Both the position numbers and the translations under genes were made by a program. From Pseudonocardia oceani (GTDB lineage: Bacteria; Actinomycetota; Actinomycetes; Mycobacteriales; Pseudonocardiaceae): DNA of 64,000 bases. The stretch is from the NCBI RefSeq assembly GCF_019263585.2, contig NZ_JADQDF010000001.1:2914001-2978000 (forward strand). The letters run 5' to 3'. The notes under the pieces are model-generated. The model searched no databases. It was not told the DNA's origin and worked only from the letters and a program-made list of their open reading frames with translations. Of this stretch, positions 8,900-17,381 are shown one piece after another (position 1 is the stretch's first letter; the number at the start of each line of letters is the position of its first letter).

Positions 8900-9257
8900 G
8901 ACGGCGACGCTAGACCCGGCGCGGCGGTCGTGCCGGGCCGGGAGCCGGGAGATCGCTCTCCCGGTGCCTCGTAGCAGTTGCCTCGACGCTCCCCCCGCCG
9001 GACCAGCTCGCCGCTGCCGACCAACCTGCCGAGCAGGCGGCCGGCCTGGGTGGGCGCGAGGGAGCACAGCCCGGCCGCCCGTCCACGGGAGATCCGGCCG
9101 TGCGCCGCGACGTGGGACAGGACCATCTGCTCCTGCTGCAGCGGCTCGAAGCTCCGCACCCGGACGTACCCCGACGGCGCCTCCAGTGCGCGGTAGACCG
9201 CGGCCGACAGGTGCCAGGACCGGCCCTTATCGAACAACGTGCCATTCCCGGTCGGGT
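8887..9257 (-). pseudogene. Remnant of the C-terminal winged-helix part of a larger regulator
   Basis: The minus strand directly after the DUF4442 stop reads an ordered protein sequence without a start codon in a sensible place: LFDKGRSWHLSAAVYRAL, then EPLQQEQMVLSHVAAHGRI, then SRGRAAGLCSLAPTQAGRLL and VRRGERRGNCYE. This resembles the C-terminal helix-turn-helix end of ATP-binding (AlbA_2-type) transcriptional regulators. The N-terminal domains are missing, so I read it as a decayed fragment. A short independent gene starting at a TTG at 9237 (116 residues) cannot be excluded. The family link is from memory. Confidence 0.45.
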
Positions 9258-9710
9258 TCAGCGGTTCGGGCGCAGCGTCCAGACGACGGTCATCCGGCTC
9301 GTCTCCCGGCCGCCCCCGTCGGTGACCACGACCGACACCGTGAACTCCGGGCGCGTTCCCGCGTCGAGCTCGGCGAGGACCTCGGCCGCGTCGCGGTCGA
9401 GCTGCGCCACCGCCGTCAACGGGCCCTTCGCGAGGCGCAGGTAGGCGATCTCCGAGCGGACGACGAGCGGCGTGGCGCGCTCCATCACCCCGCCGAACGC
9501 CGCGAGCCCGACCGCCCCCGACGCCGTCTCCCCCAGCCCGAAGATCATCGCGGCGTGCGGGCCGGCGACGTGGTTGTGCTGCCCGGCGTCGTCGGGGAGG
9601 TGTGCGACCGCGCGCGTGCCGGTGGTCTCGCCGAAGGTGATCCCGGCGGTGCCCACCCAGGGCACGGTCTGCGTCATCGCGGGGCCGACCCAGCTGGTGT
9701 CCGTCGTCAT
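9258..9710 (-). CDS. DUF4442 hotdog-fold protein (thioesterase-like)
   Basis: About 150 residues from the ATG at 9710; in-frame starts at 9719 (ATG) and 9728 (GTG) are also possible and none has a clear ribosome site. The sequence contains HNHVAGPHAAMIFGLGETASGAV and ends in a beta-rich segment, as in DUF4442 hotdog proteins related to acyl-CoA thioesterases. Substrate unknown. It is divergent from the alcohol dehydrogenase operon, so the 155-base gap may hold both promoters. Confidence 0.65.
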   Translation of the reverse strand: MTTDTSWVGPAMTQTVPWVGTAGITFGETTGTRAVAHLPDDAGQHNHVAGPHAAMIFGLGETASGAVGLAAFGGVMERATPLVVRSEIAYLRLAKGPLTAVAQLDRDAAEVLAELDAGTRPEFTVSVVVTDGGGRETSRMTVVWTLRPNR

Positions 9711-9865
9711 GGGGCACATGTTACTCACGGGTAAGCGTTCCGACCCTCACCTGAACGGCAGTACGTTTTGTCCGTTTTCTCGCTCTGCGGAATGGAACGG
9801 GTTGTGAGCGGCGGCACTCGGCACTGGAATCGGACCCAGTCCCCGACACCTGAGGAGGTCCACCG

Positions 9866-10894
9866 GTGAAGGCCGTTCGGGTACACGCGTACCACGAGGA
9901 TCCGAAGATCGACGACATTCCGGAGCCCACGATCCAGGGCCCGTTGGATGTGATCATCAAGGTCGGTGGCGCCGGCGTCTGCCGCACCGACCTGCACATC
10001 ATCAACGGCGACTGGGCCGAGGCACAGAACCCGAACCTCCCCTACGTCATCGGCCACGAGAACGCGGGCTGGGTCCACGAGATCGGTGCGGGCGTCACGA
10101 ACGTCGCCGTCGGCGACACCGTGATCCTGCACCCGCAGCCCTCCTGCGGCCTGTGCCTGGCCTGCCGTCGCGGTCGCGACATGCAGTGCGAGGCGGCGTT
10201 CTTCCCCGGCCTGTCGAACAACGACGGCGGCATGGCGGAGTACCTGCGCACCACCGCGCGGGCCTGCATCAAGCTCGACCCGAGCACCAACCCGGCCGAC
10301 GTCGCCGCGCTGGCCGACGCCGGCATCACCGCCTACCACGCGGTGCGCAAGGCGGCCGGCGGCCTGTTCCCGGGCACCACCGCGGTGGTCCAGGGCGCGG
10401 GCGGGCTGGGCCACATCGGCATCCAGTCCCTCGCCGCGATCACCAGCGCGCGGATCATCGTCGTCGACCGCAACCCCGACGCGCTCGCGCTGGCCAAGCA
10501 GCTCGGCGCCGACGAGACGGTGCTGGCCGACGGCAACCAGGTCCAGGCCGTCAAGGACCTCACCAACGGGCTGGGTGGTGACGTCGTCTTCGACTTCGTC
10601 GCCGAGCAGGGCGCCGAGCTCGACGCCTGGCAGATGACCGCCCCCGCGGGATCGCAGTACATCCTCGGCTACGGCGGGGAGTTCAGGGCGCCGACGCTCG
10701 ACTTCGTCGGCGGCGAGAAGAACGTCATCGGCAACATCGTCGGCACCTACTCGGACCTGTCCGAGCTCATGGTCCTGGCGCAGGCCGGCAAGGTCACGCT
10801 CCACACCAAGCAGTACCCCCTGGAAGCGGCGCTCGACGCCCTCCACGATCTCGACGCCGGCCGGGTCCGCGGCCGCGCGATCCTCGTTCCGTAA
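9866..10894 (+). CDS. Zinc-dependent NAD(P)+ alcohol dehydrogenase of the propane-monooxygenase-associated type
   Basis: 342 residues; GTG start with a GAGGAGG ribosome site seven bases upstream. Medium-chain dehydrogenase: catalytic zinc ligands C39, H64-E65 and probably D150; structural zinc cysteines C94, C97, C100 and C108; nucleotide loop GAGGLG at 176-181. Close relatives, as I recall them, sit in prm/mim/thm-type diiron monooxygenase clusters and oxidise the alcohols those enzymes make. Here it is followed 43 bases later by the amidohydrolase and then the DUF59 gene, but no hydroxylase, reductase, coupling protein or GroEL is present. Upstream, CCGTT at 9772 and AACGG at 9796 form a weak inverted repeat that could be an operator. 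Confidence 0.9.
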   Translation: MKAVRVHAYHEDPKIDDIPEPTIQGPLDVIIKVGGAGVCRTDLHIINGDWAEAQNPNLPYVIGHENAGWVHEIGAGVTNVAVGDTVILHPQPSCGLCLACRRGRDMQCEAAFFPGLSNNDGGMAEYLRTTARACIKLDPSTNPADVAALADAGITAYHAVRKAAGGLFPGTTAVVQGAGGLGHIGIQSLAAITSARIIVVDRNPDALALAKQLGADETVLADGNQVQAVKDLTNGLGGDVVFDFVAEQGAELDAWQMTAPAGSQYILGYGGEFRAPTLDFVGGEKNVIGNIVGTYSDLSELMVLAQAGKVTLHTKQYPLEAALDALHDLDAGRVRGRAILVP

Positions 10895-10937
10895 GCACCG
10901 AGTTCCGCAAGCACTGACGCAGAGAGGTTCCCACCAC

Positions 10938-11987
10938 ATGTACGAAAAAGATGGCGAGAAGTACTTCGTAGTCGACTCCCACTCCCACTTCTGGGACGCG
11001 AGCCGCGAGAACTGGCGCGAGGGCCGCGAGGAGTTCGCGAAGGGCTGGATCGACTGCTTCTACGGCTACCACCAGCTCGGCCCGCCCGAGACCCACTGGG
11101 ACTACGAGAAGTACCTGAAGGTCACCCCCGAGGACTTCGAGCGCGACATGTTCGAGGAGGGGCACGTCGACGTCGCGATCTTCCAGTCGACGTACCTCAA
11201 GGAGTGGTACACCAACGGCTTCAACACGGCCGACCAGAACGCCGAGATGCTCGAGCGCCTCGGTGACAAGGTCATCGTCAACGGGCGGTTCGACCCGCGC
11301 GAGGGCGACGCCGGCATCAAGCAGCTCGAGGCCGACGTCGCGAAGTACGGCCACAAGGGCATCAAGCTCTACACCGCGGAGTGGAACGGCGACTCCCGCG
11401 GCTACAAGCTGACCGACCCCGAGTGCTACCGCTTCTTCGAGGCCGCGCAGGCGCTGGGTGTCAAGAACATCCACGCCCACAAGGGCCCGACGATCTGGCC
11501 GCTCAACAAGGACGCGTTCTCCGCCGACGACGTCGACCAGGCCGCCACCGACTTCCAGGGCCTGAACTTCATCATCGAGCACGCGGGCATCCCGCGCATC
11601 GAGGACTTCTGCTTCATGGCGGTGCAGGAGCCCAACGTCTACGCGGGCCTGTCCGTCGTCATCGGCGGTCTCATGCACGCGCGCCCGAAGTTCTTCGCCA
11701 AGGTGATGGGCGAGCTGCTGTTCTGGGTCGGCGAGGACCGCATGACCTTCGGCGGCGACTACAACATCTGGACGCCCAAGTGGCAGGTCGAGGGCTTCGT
11801 CGACTGGCAGATGCCCGACGACCCGTCGTGCTCGGACTACCCGAAGCTCACGGTCGACACGAAGAAGAAGATCCTGGGTCTCAACGCGGCCAAGCTCTAC
11901 GACATCCCGGTGCCGGCGGAGCTGCAGATCCAGACCGACGCCGACGAGGCCATGGCTCCCGGCGAGCAGCTGGTGGCCGGGTCGTGA
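10938..11987 (+). CDS. Amidohydrolase-2 family metal-dependent hydrolase, monooxygenase-cluster type
   Basis: 349 residues, ATG with AGAGAGG upstream. The TIM-barrel amidohydrolase ligands are visible: H15-x-H17 (DSHSHFWD), H179-x-H181 (NIHAHKG), H215 (IIEHAG) and D274 (FGGDYNIW). The family is close to the amidohydrolases found beside propane and tetrahydrofuran monooxygenase genes, where it is thought to help assembly or activity of the diiron enzyme; this role is not settled. The codon use is less extreme than in neighbours (many AAG and GAC). The stop overlaps the DUF59 start by four bases. Confidence 0.88.
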   Translation: MYEKDGEKYFVVDSHSHFWDASRENWREGREEFAKGWIDCFYGYHQLGPPETHWDYEKYLKVTPEDFERDMFEEGHVDVAIFQSTYLKEWYTNGFNTADQNAEMLERLGDKVIVNGRFDPREGDAGIKQLEADVAKYGHKGIKLYTAEWNGDSRGYKLTDPECYRFFEAAQALGVKNIHAHKGPTIWPLNKDAFSADDVDQAATDFQGLNFIIEHAGIPRIEDFCFMAVQEPNVYAGLSVVIGGLMHARPKFFAKVMGELLFWVGEDRMTFGGDYNIWTPKWQVEGFVDWQMPDDPSCSDYPKLTVDTKKKILGLNAAKLYDIPVPAELQIQTDADEAMAPGEQLVAGS

Positions 11988-12670
11988 CGGCCGGCCTGCA
12001 CGGAGACGTGTGGGCCGCCCTGGGGTCGGTGATGGACCCGGAGCTCGACGAGCCCATCACCGACCTCGACTTCGTCGAGACGTGCACGGTGTCCGACGAG
12101 GGGGTGGCCACGGTCGGTCTGCGGCTGCCCACGTTCTTCTGCGCGCCCAACTTCTCCTTCCTGATGGTCGCCGATGCCTACGACGCCGTGTCGCAGGTGC
12201 CCGGCATCACGCACGCGGTGGTGACGCTGGCCGACCACCACGCCTCCGCCGAGATCAACGGCGGCGTGGCGGCCCAGTCCGGCTTCGTCGCGTCCTTCGA
12301 GGGCGAGGCCACCGACGAGCTCGACGAGCTGCGCGAGCAGTTCCTGCAGAAGGCCGCCATGGCCGGGCAGGACCGCGTCGCGCAGCCGCTGGTCGACGGG
12401 GGGGCCGGACCGGACGACCTCGCCGGGATGACCCTGGGCCAGGTGCCTCCCTCGGGAGACCTGACCCGCCTCCGTGAGCGGCGGTCCAAGCTCGGTCTCG
12501 CCGCGGACGACGACGCACCGCTGCTGCTCCACAAGGACGGCAGCCGCGTCACGTCGGCGCAGGTCCCGCTGCACCTCCGGCGGGCCCGGCTCACGCGGAT
12601 GAGCATCGAGACCAACGGCGAGTACTGCAAGAGCCTGCTCCAGACGCGGTACGCGGCCACCGCGCCCTGA
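11984..12670 (+). CDS. DUF59/MIP18-type protein of the monooxygenase accessory set
   Basis: 228 residues from a GTG that overlaps the amidohydrolase stop (GTGA). The first 90 residues are a MIP18/DUF59 domain (VMDPELDEPITDLDFVE, then PTFFCAPNFSFLM with a conserved cysteine), a fold linked to iron-sulfur or metal-centre maturation. The C-terminal part is specific to the version encoded with bacterial diiron monooxygenases and ends SIETNGEYCKSLLQTRY. A perfect 16-base-pair stem follows the stop, marking the end of this three-gene operon. Confidence 0.8.
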   Translation: MTAGLHGDVWAALGSVMDPELDEPITDLDFVETCTVSDEGVATVGLRLPTFFCAPNFSFLMVADAYDAVSQVPGITHAVVTLADHHASAEINGGVAAQSGFVASFEGEATDELDELREQFLQKAAMAGQDRVAQPLVDGGAGPDDLAGMTLGQVPPSGDLTRLRERRSKLGLAADDDAPLLLHKDGSRVTSAQVPLHLRRARLTRMSIETNGEYCKSLLQTRYAATAP

Positions 12671-12680
12671 CCGCCGGCTC

Positions 12681-12723
12681 GACGATGCCCCGGCCCCGGA
12701 ACGATCAGGGCCGGGGCATCGTC
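12681..12723 (+). terminator. Strong GC-rich hairpin after the alcohol dehydrogenase operon
   Basis: A perfect 16-bp inverted repeat (12681-12696 with 12708-12723) encloses an 11-base loop, 10 bases after the DUF59 stop. There is no T-run, as is common for terminators in high-GC actinobacteria. Confidence 0.7.
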
Positions 12724-12754
12724 ACGAACGGACCACGAGAGGAGGCGGACCACC

Positions 12755-13222
12755 ATGACGGTGGCGATGCAGACACTGATCACGTCCATGCAGGAGATGA
12801 CCGACACCTTCCACACGGCGGTCTGCGCCCGCGACCTCGAGGCCGCGCTCGCCGTGGTCGCCGAGGACGGCACCGTGGAGGACGTCCCGGGCGGTGGAGC
12901 GCGGTCCGGCGAGGACCTGCGCCGCCACCTCGCCGAGGAGGTGCTCCCGCACCTGCCCGCCGACCTGACCACCCGCCGGGTGACGCGCACGGCCGACATC
13001 CGGACGCTGGTCGACCAGCGGATCGTCGGGTTCACCCACGACCGCGAGCTGCCCTGGCTGCTGCCCGGCGTCGACCCCACCCACCGTCGCGCGGAGGTGC
13101 TCGCGATCTCCGTGGTCGCCTTCCGGCACCGCACCCGCGCCGCCATCACCCGGTCGCTCATCTCGTCGCACCGCACACTGTGGGACCACACCGGCCTGCG
13201 CATCCAGCTGGGCCTCGCGTAG
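12755..13222 (+). CDS. SnoaL/NTF2-like fold protein
   Basis: 155 residues; the ATG at 12755 has GAGAGGAGG about 9 bases upstream. The pattern is that of the NTF2-like superfamily: an N-terminal helix (MQEMTDTFHTAVCARDLEAALAVVAEDGTVEDVP), then a beta-sheet core and a predicted conical pocket. No catalytic residues can be assigned. Its gene stands alone between the terminator of the dehydrogenase operon and the HAD gene. It could bind or turn over a small substrate related to either, but this is only positional. Confidence 0.6.
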   Translation: MTVAMQTLITSMQEMTDTFHTAVCARDLEAALAVVAEDGTVEDVPGGGARSGEDLRRHLAEEVLPHLPADLTTRRVTRTADIRTLVDQRIVGFTHDRELPWLLPGVDPTHRRAEVLAISVVAFRHRTRAAITRSLISSHRTLWDHTGLRIQLGLA

Positions 13223-13285
13223 CGCTCTGGTCACCGCCCCGCCTGTCGCCGCCGTGCCGGGCTCCGCCCCGTCTAGGTTGCTCGG

Positions 13286-13978
13286 GTGGACGTGCGCGCG
13301 CTCGTGTTCGACGTGTTCGGGACCGTGGTCGACTGGCGCTGCGGCGTGGCGCGCGAGGTGGCGCGCCTGCTCGGGCCCGCCGTCGACGCGGAGGCCTTCG
13401 CCGACGCCTGGCGCGGCCACTACCTGCCGTCGATGGACCGCGTGCGGCGCGGGAAGCGGCCGTGGACCGGGCTCGACGGGCTGCACCGCGCCTCCCTCGA
13501 CGAGCTGCTCGAGGAGTTCGGCGCGCCGGACGCGCCCGAGGACGTGCGCGTCGAGCTCGTGCACGCCTGGCACCGGCTCGACCCGTGGCCCGACTCCGTC
13601 GAGGGGCTGCACCGGCTCAAGGCGCGCCACGTGATCGCCACGCTGTCCAACGGCAACGTCTCGCTGCTCGTCGACATGGCCAAGCACGGCGGCCTGCCCT
13701 GGGACACCGTGCTGTCCGCGGAGCTGTTCGGGCACTACAAGCCCGACCCCGAGGTCTACGACGGCGCCGCCCGCCTGCTCGACGTCGTGCCCGGGCAGGT
13801 GCTCATGGTCGCCGCGCACCTCGACGACCTCGCCGCGGCGCGCGAGCGCGGCCTGCGCACGGCCTACGTGCACCGGCCCGACGAGAAGGGGCCCGGCGTC
13901 GAGATCGCGGCCTCCGACCCGGCCGCCGACGTCTCCGTCGGCTCGCTGGTGGAGCTGGCCGAACACCTCGGTTGCTGA
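13286..13978 (+). CDS. Haloacid dehalogenase type II (HAD superfamily)
   Basis: 230 residues from a GTG. Motif I is LVFDVFGTVVDW with the nucleophile D9; motif II is TLSNGN; motif III is GHYKPDPEVYD with the conserved lysine; the last block VAAHLDDLAAARERGL fits the type II haloacid dehalogenase subgroup rather than phosphatases. Expected reaction is hydrolytic loss of halide from short 2-haloacids, but relatives with phosphatase activity exist. TAGGTT about 8 bases upstream of the GTG could be a -10 box giving a leaderless message. No transporter or other dehalogenation gene is adjacent. Confidence 0.8.
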   Translation: MDVRALVFDVFGTVVDWRCGVAREVARLLGPAVDAEAFADAWRGHYLPSMDRVRRGKRPWTGLDGLHRASLDELLEEFGAPDAPEDVRVELVHAWHRLDPWPDSVEGLHRLKARHVIATLSNGNVSLLVDMAKHGGLPWDTVLSAELFGHYKPDPEVYDGAARLLDVVPGQVLMVAAHLDDLAAARERGLRTAYVHRPDEKGPGVEIAASDPAADVSVGSLVELAEHLGC

Positions 13979-14128
13979 CGCCGGTCACCGTGCGTGAACG
14001 GGTGTGGCGGCCCCACTCCGACGAGTGAACCTGTCCCACTTTCGAGACCGCACGGCCACCCGGTTCGTTGGGTCTCCGACGAAGCGACCCCCACGGCCGG
14101 CGGTCCCGCCCCTCCTGAGGAGCCAGAC

Positions 14129-14605
14129 ATGGCACAGCACACCTTCAACCTCAACGGTGAGTCCGTCACCGTCGAGGCCGACGACGACGTCCGCCTGCTC
14201 TGGGTGATCCGCGACCTGCTCGGGGTCACCGGCCCCAAGTACGGCTGCGGCATCAACGTCTGCAAGGCCTGCACCAGCCACATCAACGGCAAGGCGTTCA
14301 ACCCCTGCTCGGTGCCGGTCTCCGAGATCTCCTCCGAGGACGAGATCACCACGATCGAGGGCCTGGCCGACACGGTGGACTCCGACCTGCACCCGATGCA
14401 GCAGGCGTGGATCGAGAAGGACGTCGCGCAGTGCGGCTACTGCCAGCCCGGCCAGATCATGGCCGCGGTGGCGAAGGTCCGCCAGTGCGCCGACGAGGGC
14501 CGCAAGCTCGACGACTCGGCCATCGAGGAGATCCGCAACATCTGCCGCTGCGGCACCTACAACCGCATCCGCGAAGCGATCTACGCGGGCGCCGAGAACA
14601 TGTGA
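14129..14605 (+). CDS. Xanthine dehydrogenase-family [2Fe-2S] subunit, orphan
   Basis: 158 residues; ATG with a TGAGGAG ribosome site. An N-terminal plant-type cluster uses C40, C45, C48 and C60 (CGINVCKAC), and the all-helical second cluster uses C102, C105, C139 and C141 (CGYC, then CRC). This is the small electron-transfer subunit of molybdenum hydroxylases such as isoquinoline 1-oxidoreductase. A Lys replaces the usual Gly in the CGAC part of the first motif. No molybdopterin large subunit or FAD subunit is encoded within the window, so its partner must be elsewhere or be something different. Confidence 0.85.
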   Translation: MAQHTFNLNGESVTVEADDDVRLLWVIRDLLGVTGPKYGCGINVCKACTSHINGKAFNPCSVPVSEISSEDEITTIEGLADTVDSDLHPMQQAWIEKDVAQCGYCQPGQIMAAVAKVRQCADEGRKLDDSAIEEIRNICRCGTYNRIREAIYAGAENM

Positions 14606-14623
14606 CCCCGCGGTGGGGCTCGC

Positions 14624-15355
14624 CTACGCGGGGGCCCCGCCCGACGTCGCGGTGAGCACCCGGAAGACGTTCTCCAGCCGGTAGCCGCCCCCGGGCGTGC
14701 GGTGGAGCTCGAAGCGCTCCAGCACGGCCCGGCGGACCGCGGCCGGGCCGGCGCGGTTCACCGCGTGCCGCCCGATGCCGGTGCCGAACAGCGGCCCGAC
14801 GAGCTCGTCGTCGTCGGGGTAGTCGAAGGGGCAGACGACCTCGTCGAACGACGTGACGGTCAGCCCGGCCAGCTCCACGAGCGCGCGCAGGCGGGCGGGC
14901 TCGGTGATCGGCGGCGGGCCGTCGGGGGCACGGCGGGAGCCGACCCACGGGGCCAGCGCCTCGCCGAACGCCCGCACGTCGCACTCCTCCTCGCGCCCCC
15001 ACACCGTCACCGCGACGACGGGTGCCACGCGCGCGGCCTCGCGCAGCACCAGCACCGGGTTGACGACGTGCGCGAGCAGCTGCACGGCGGCGGCGACGTC
15101 GAACGGGCCGAGGGATCCGAGGTCGTGGGCGTCGCCGACGGCGAAGTCCGCCCCGGGCACCTCCCCGGACGCCACGGCGACCGCCGACGGGTCGGTGTCG
15201 ATCCCGTGCACCACGGCGCCGCGCGCCACGGCGGCCGCGGCGAACCCGCCGCCGCCGCACCCGAGGTCGAGCACCCGGGTGCCGGTGGTGACGCCGCCGG
15301 CGTCCAGGACGCGGGCGTGCAGCGGCGCCGCCCAGCCGCGGGGACCCTCGCTCAC
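14624..15355 (-). CDS. Class I SAM-dependent methyltransferase
   Basis: 243 residues from a GTG at 15355 that overlaps the stop of the MetE-like gene by four bases. Motif I is VLDLGCGGGGFAAAA, the acidic end of strand 2 is GIDTDPSA, and AVGDAHDLGSLGPFDVAAAVQLLAH is the usual motif II/III region. The substrate is unknown. Translational coupling to a MetE-like protein suggests the two act on the same methyl-group or sulfur metabolism step, which is inference. Confidence 0.8.
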   Translation of the reverse strand: MSEGPRGWAAPLHARVLDAGGVTTGTRVLDLGCGGGGFAAAAVARGAVVHGIDTDPSAVAVASGEVPGADFAVGDAHDLGSLGPFDVAAAVQLLAHVVNPVLVLREAARVAPVVAVTVWGREEECDVRAFGEALAPWVGSRRAPDGPPPITEPARLRALVELAGLTVTSFDEVVCPFDYPDDDELVGPLFGTGIGRHAVNRAGPAAVRRAVLERFELHRTPGGGYRLENVFRVLTATSGGAPA

Positions 15356-16485
15356 ACCGAGCCCCAGACGTCCTGCGCGACGCGGACGATCAGCGCGAGC
15401 TTGGCCTTCTGCTCGTCGGCGGTGAGCTCGTTGCCCTCGACGGTGGAGGAGAACCCGCACTGCGGTGACAGGCAGAGCTGCTCGAGCGGCACGTGCTTGG
15501 CGGCCTCGTCGATGCGGCGCTTGAGGGCGTCGGCGTCCTCCAGCGCGCCGGACTTCGTCGTCACCAGCCCGAGGACGACCTGCTTGCCCGGCGGCACGAA
15601 CCGCAGCGGCTCGAACCCGCCGGAGCGCTCGTCGTCGAACTCGCAGAAGAAGCCGTCGACGGCGAGCTCGCCGAACAGCGCCTCCGCCACGTGGTCGTAG
15701 CCGCCCTCGGCCGCCCACGAAGAGCGGTAGTTGCCGCGGCACATGTGCGTCGTGACGCGCAGGTCGGCGGGGCGGTCGGCGATCGCCGCGTTGATCTGGC
15801 GGATGTAGCGCAGGTGCTGGGTCTCGGGGTCGTCGCCCTTCGCGGCCAGCTCGGCGCGGTGCGCGGGGTCGTTGAGGTAGGCCAGCGCGGTGTCGTCGAG
15901 CTGCAGGTAGCGGCAGCCCAGGCCGTGCAGCGCCGCGACCTCGTCGGCGTAGGCGGCGGAGAGGTCGGCCCAGAACCCCTCCAGGTCCGGGTAGACCGAC
16001 CGGTCGATCACCGCGGAACCGCCCCGCGCGTAGACCATGCTGGGCGACGGGATCGTCAGCTTCGGCACGGCCGTGGTGACCTGGTCGGCCAGGTACCGGA
16101 AGTGGTCGGCGAAGATCGGCTCGTCGAGGCGCACGTGGTCGGTGACGGCCATGCCGGCGGAGGTGAACGCGCCCTCGCCGGAGGCGTTGCGCATCCGCAC
16201 CCGGATCTGCTCGTCGGTCCGCGTGATGCCGCCGAGCCGGTAGATGAAGTCCATGTGCCACGACGTGCGGCGGAACTCGCCGTCGGTTGCCGCTCGCAGG
16301 CCGACCTCCTCCTGCACGGCCACGACGTCGGTGATCGCCGCGTCCTCGGCGGCGCGCAGGCCGGCGTCGTCGAGGGTGCCGGCGGCGTGCTGCTCGCGGG
16401 CGGCGAGCAGCGCGGGCGGGCGCAGGAGGCTGCCGACGTGGTCGGCGCGGAACGGCGGCGCGGTCACGGCTCCGGGAGGCGTCAT
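15352..16485 (-). CDS. Cobalamin-independent methionine synthase II family protein (YxjG/YxjH-like)
   Basis: 377 residues, ATG start. It begins APPFRADHVGSLLRP, the signature of YxjG-type MetE C-domain homologues. Zinc-site candidates are the His and Cys of THMCRGN, a Glu after FFCEF, and the Cys of LSPQCGFSS. It has only the C-terminal catalytic barrel, so it is not a full MetE and may use another methyl donor. Epoxyalkane:coenzyme M transferases belong to the same superfamily, but the RADHVGSLLRP start favours the YxjG group. It is divergent from the luciferase-like monooxygenase. Confidence 0.85.
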   Translation of the reverse strand: MTPPGAVTAPPFRADHVGSLLRPPALLAAREQHAAGTLDDAGLRAAEDAAITDVVAVQEEVGLRAATDGEFRRTSWHMDFIYRLGGITRTDEQIRVRMRNASGEGAFTSAGMAVTDHVRLDEPIFADHFRYLADQVTTAVPKLTIPSPSMVYARGGSAVIDRSVYPDLEGFWADLSAAYADEVAALHGLGCRYLQLDDTALAYLNDPAHRAELAAKGDDPETQHLRYIRQINAAIADRPADLRVTTHMCRGNYRSSWAAEGGYDHVAEALFGELAVDGFFCEFDDERSGGFEPLRFVPPGKQVVLGLVTTKSGALEDADALKRRIDEAAKHVPLEQLCLSPQCGFSSTVEGNELTADEQKAKLALIVRVAQDVWGSV

Positions 16486-16532
16486 GGGGGCGAGGCTATG
16501 CCGATCCGCGCACCCGTTGCATGATCGGCCGC

Positions 16533-17375
16533 ATGGACTTCGGCGTCGTGACGTTCCTGACCGACTACGGCCCCGCTCCCGTCGAGCTCGGGCGGGCCGT
16601 CGAGGAGCGCGGGTTCGGCGCGCTGATGCTCACCGAGCACACCCACATCCCGACGAGCCGCGAGTCGCCGTGGCCCGGCGGGCCCGAGCTCCCCACCCGC
16701 TACTCCCACACCTACGACCCGTTCGTCGCGCTGGCGGCGATCGCGGCGACGACCGAGCGGATCGCGCTCGGCACCGCGGTGTCGCTGGTGGCGCAGCACG
16801 ACCCGATCGTGCTGGCCAAGGCCGTCGCGAGCCTCGACCGGATCGCCGCCGGCCGCTTCGAGCTCGGCGTCGGCCCGGGCTGGAACGCCGAGGAGATGGC
16901 GAACCACGGCGTCGACCCGAAGCGGCGGACCGCGCGGATGCTCGAGCACGTCGAGGCGATGAAGGCGATCTGGACCCGGGACGAGGCCGAGCACCACGGC
17001 ACCTTCGTCGACTTCGACCCGATCTGGTCCTGGCCCAAGCCGACGCGCCTGCCCCCGGTACTCATCGGCGGCGGCGGGCCGACGGTGCTCGACCGCGTCC
17101 TGTCCCACGGCGACGGCTGGATCCCGCTGCGCGTGCCCGTGTCGGGGCTCGAGGAGTTCGGCGCGCGCGTCGCCGAGCTGCAGCGCCGCGCCGCCGACGC
17201 CGGGCGCGGGCACCTGCCCGTCACGGTCTACGGCGCGTCGCCGAAGCCGCAGGCACTGGATTCCTACGCCTCGGCGGGCGTCGACCGCGTGCTGTTCGAG
17301 CTGACCGACCCCGGCCCGGGCGAGACGGACGCGGTGCTGCGCGAGCTCGACACCCTGGCGGTGCTGCTGCCGTAG
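16533..17375 (+). CDS. LLM-class F420-dependent oxidoreductase
   Basis: 280 residues from ATG 16533; an in-frame ATG at 16521 is also possible. The sequence shows the luciferase-like TIM barrel: MLTEHTHIP, LGTAVSLVAQHDPIVLAKAVASLD, then FELGVGPGWNAEEM, the signature of the F420-binding subgroup, and PPVLIGGGGPTVLDRV. It would use reduced or oxidised F420 as hydride carrier; the substrate is unknown. It is convergent with the IclR regulator, with six bases between the stops. Confidence 0.85.
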   Translation: MDFGVVTFLTDYGPAPVELGRAVEERGFGALMLTEHTHIPTSRESPWPGGPELPTRYSHTYDPFVALAAIAATTERIALGTAVSLVAQHDPIVLAKAVASLDRIAAGRFELGVGPGWNAEEMANHGVDPKRRTARMLEHVEAMKAIWTRDEAEHHGTFVDFDPIWSWPKPTRLPPVLIGGGGPTVLDRVLSHGDGWIPLRVPVSGLEEFGARVAELQRRAADAGRGHLPVTVYGASPKPQALDSYASAGVDRVLFELTDPGPGETDAVLRELDTLAVLLP

Positions 17376-17381
17376 GCGCGC

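Noticed and set aside
15352..16485. MetE-like gene as epoxyalkane:coenzyme M transferase
   Set aside because: Same superfamily and near a monooxygenase-type operon, but the RADHVGSLLRP start points to the YxjG group and no coenzyme M genes are visible.
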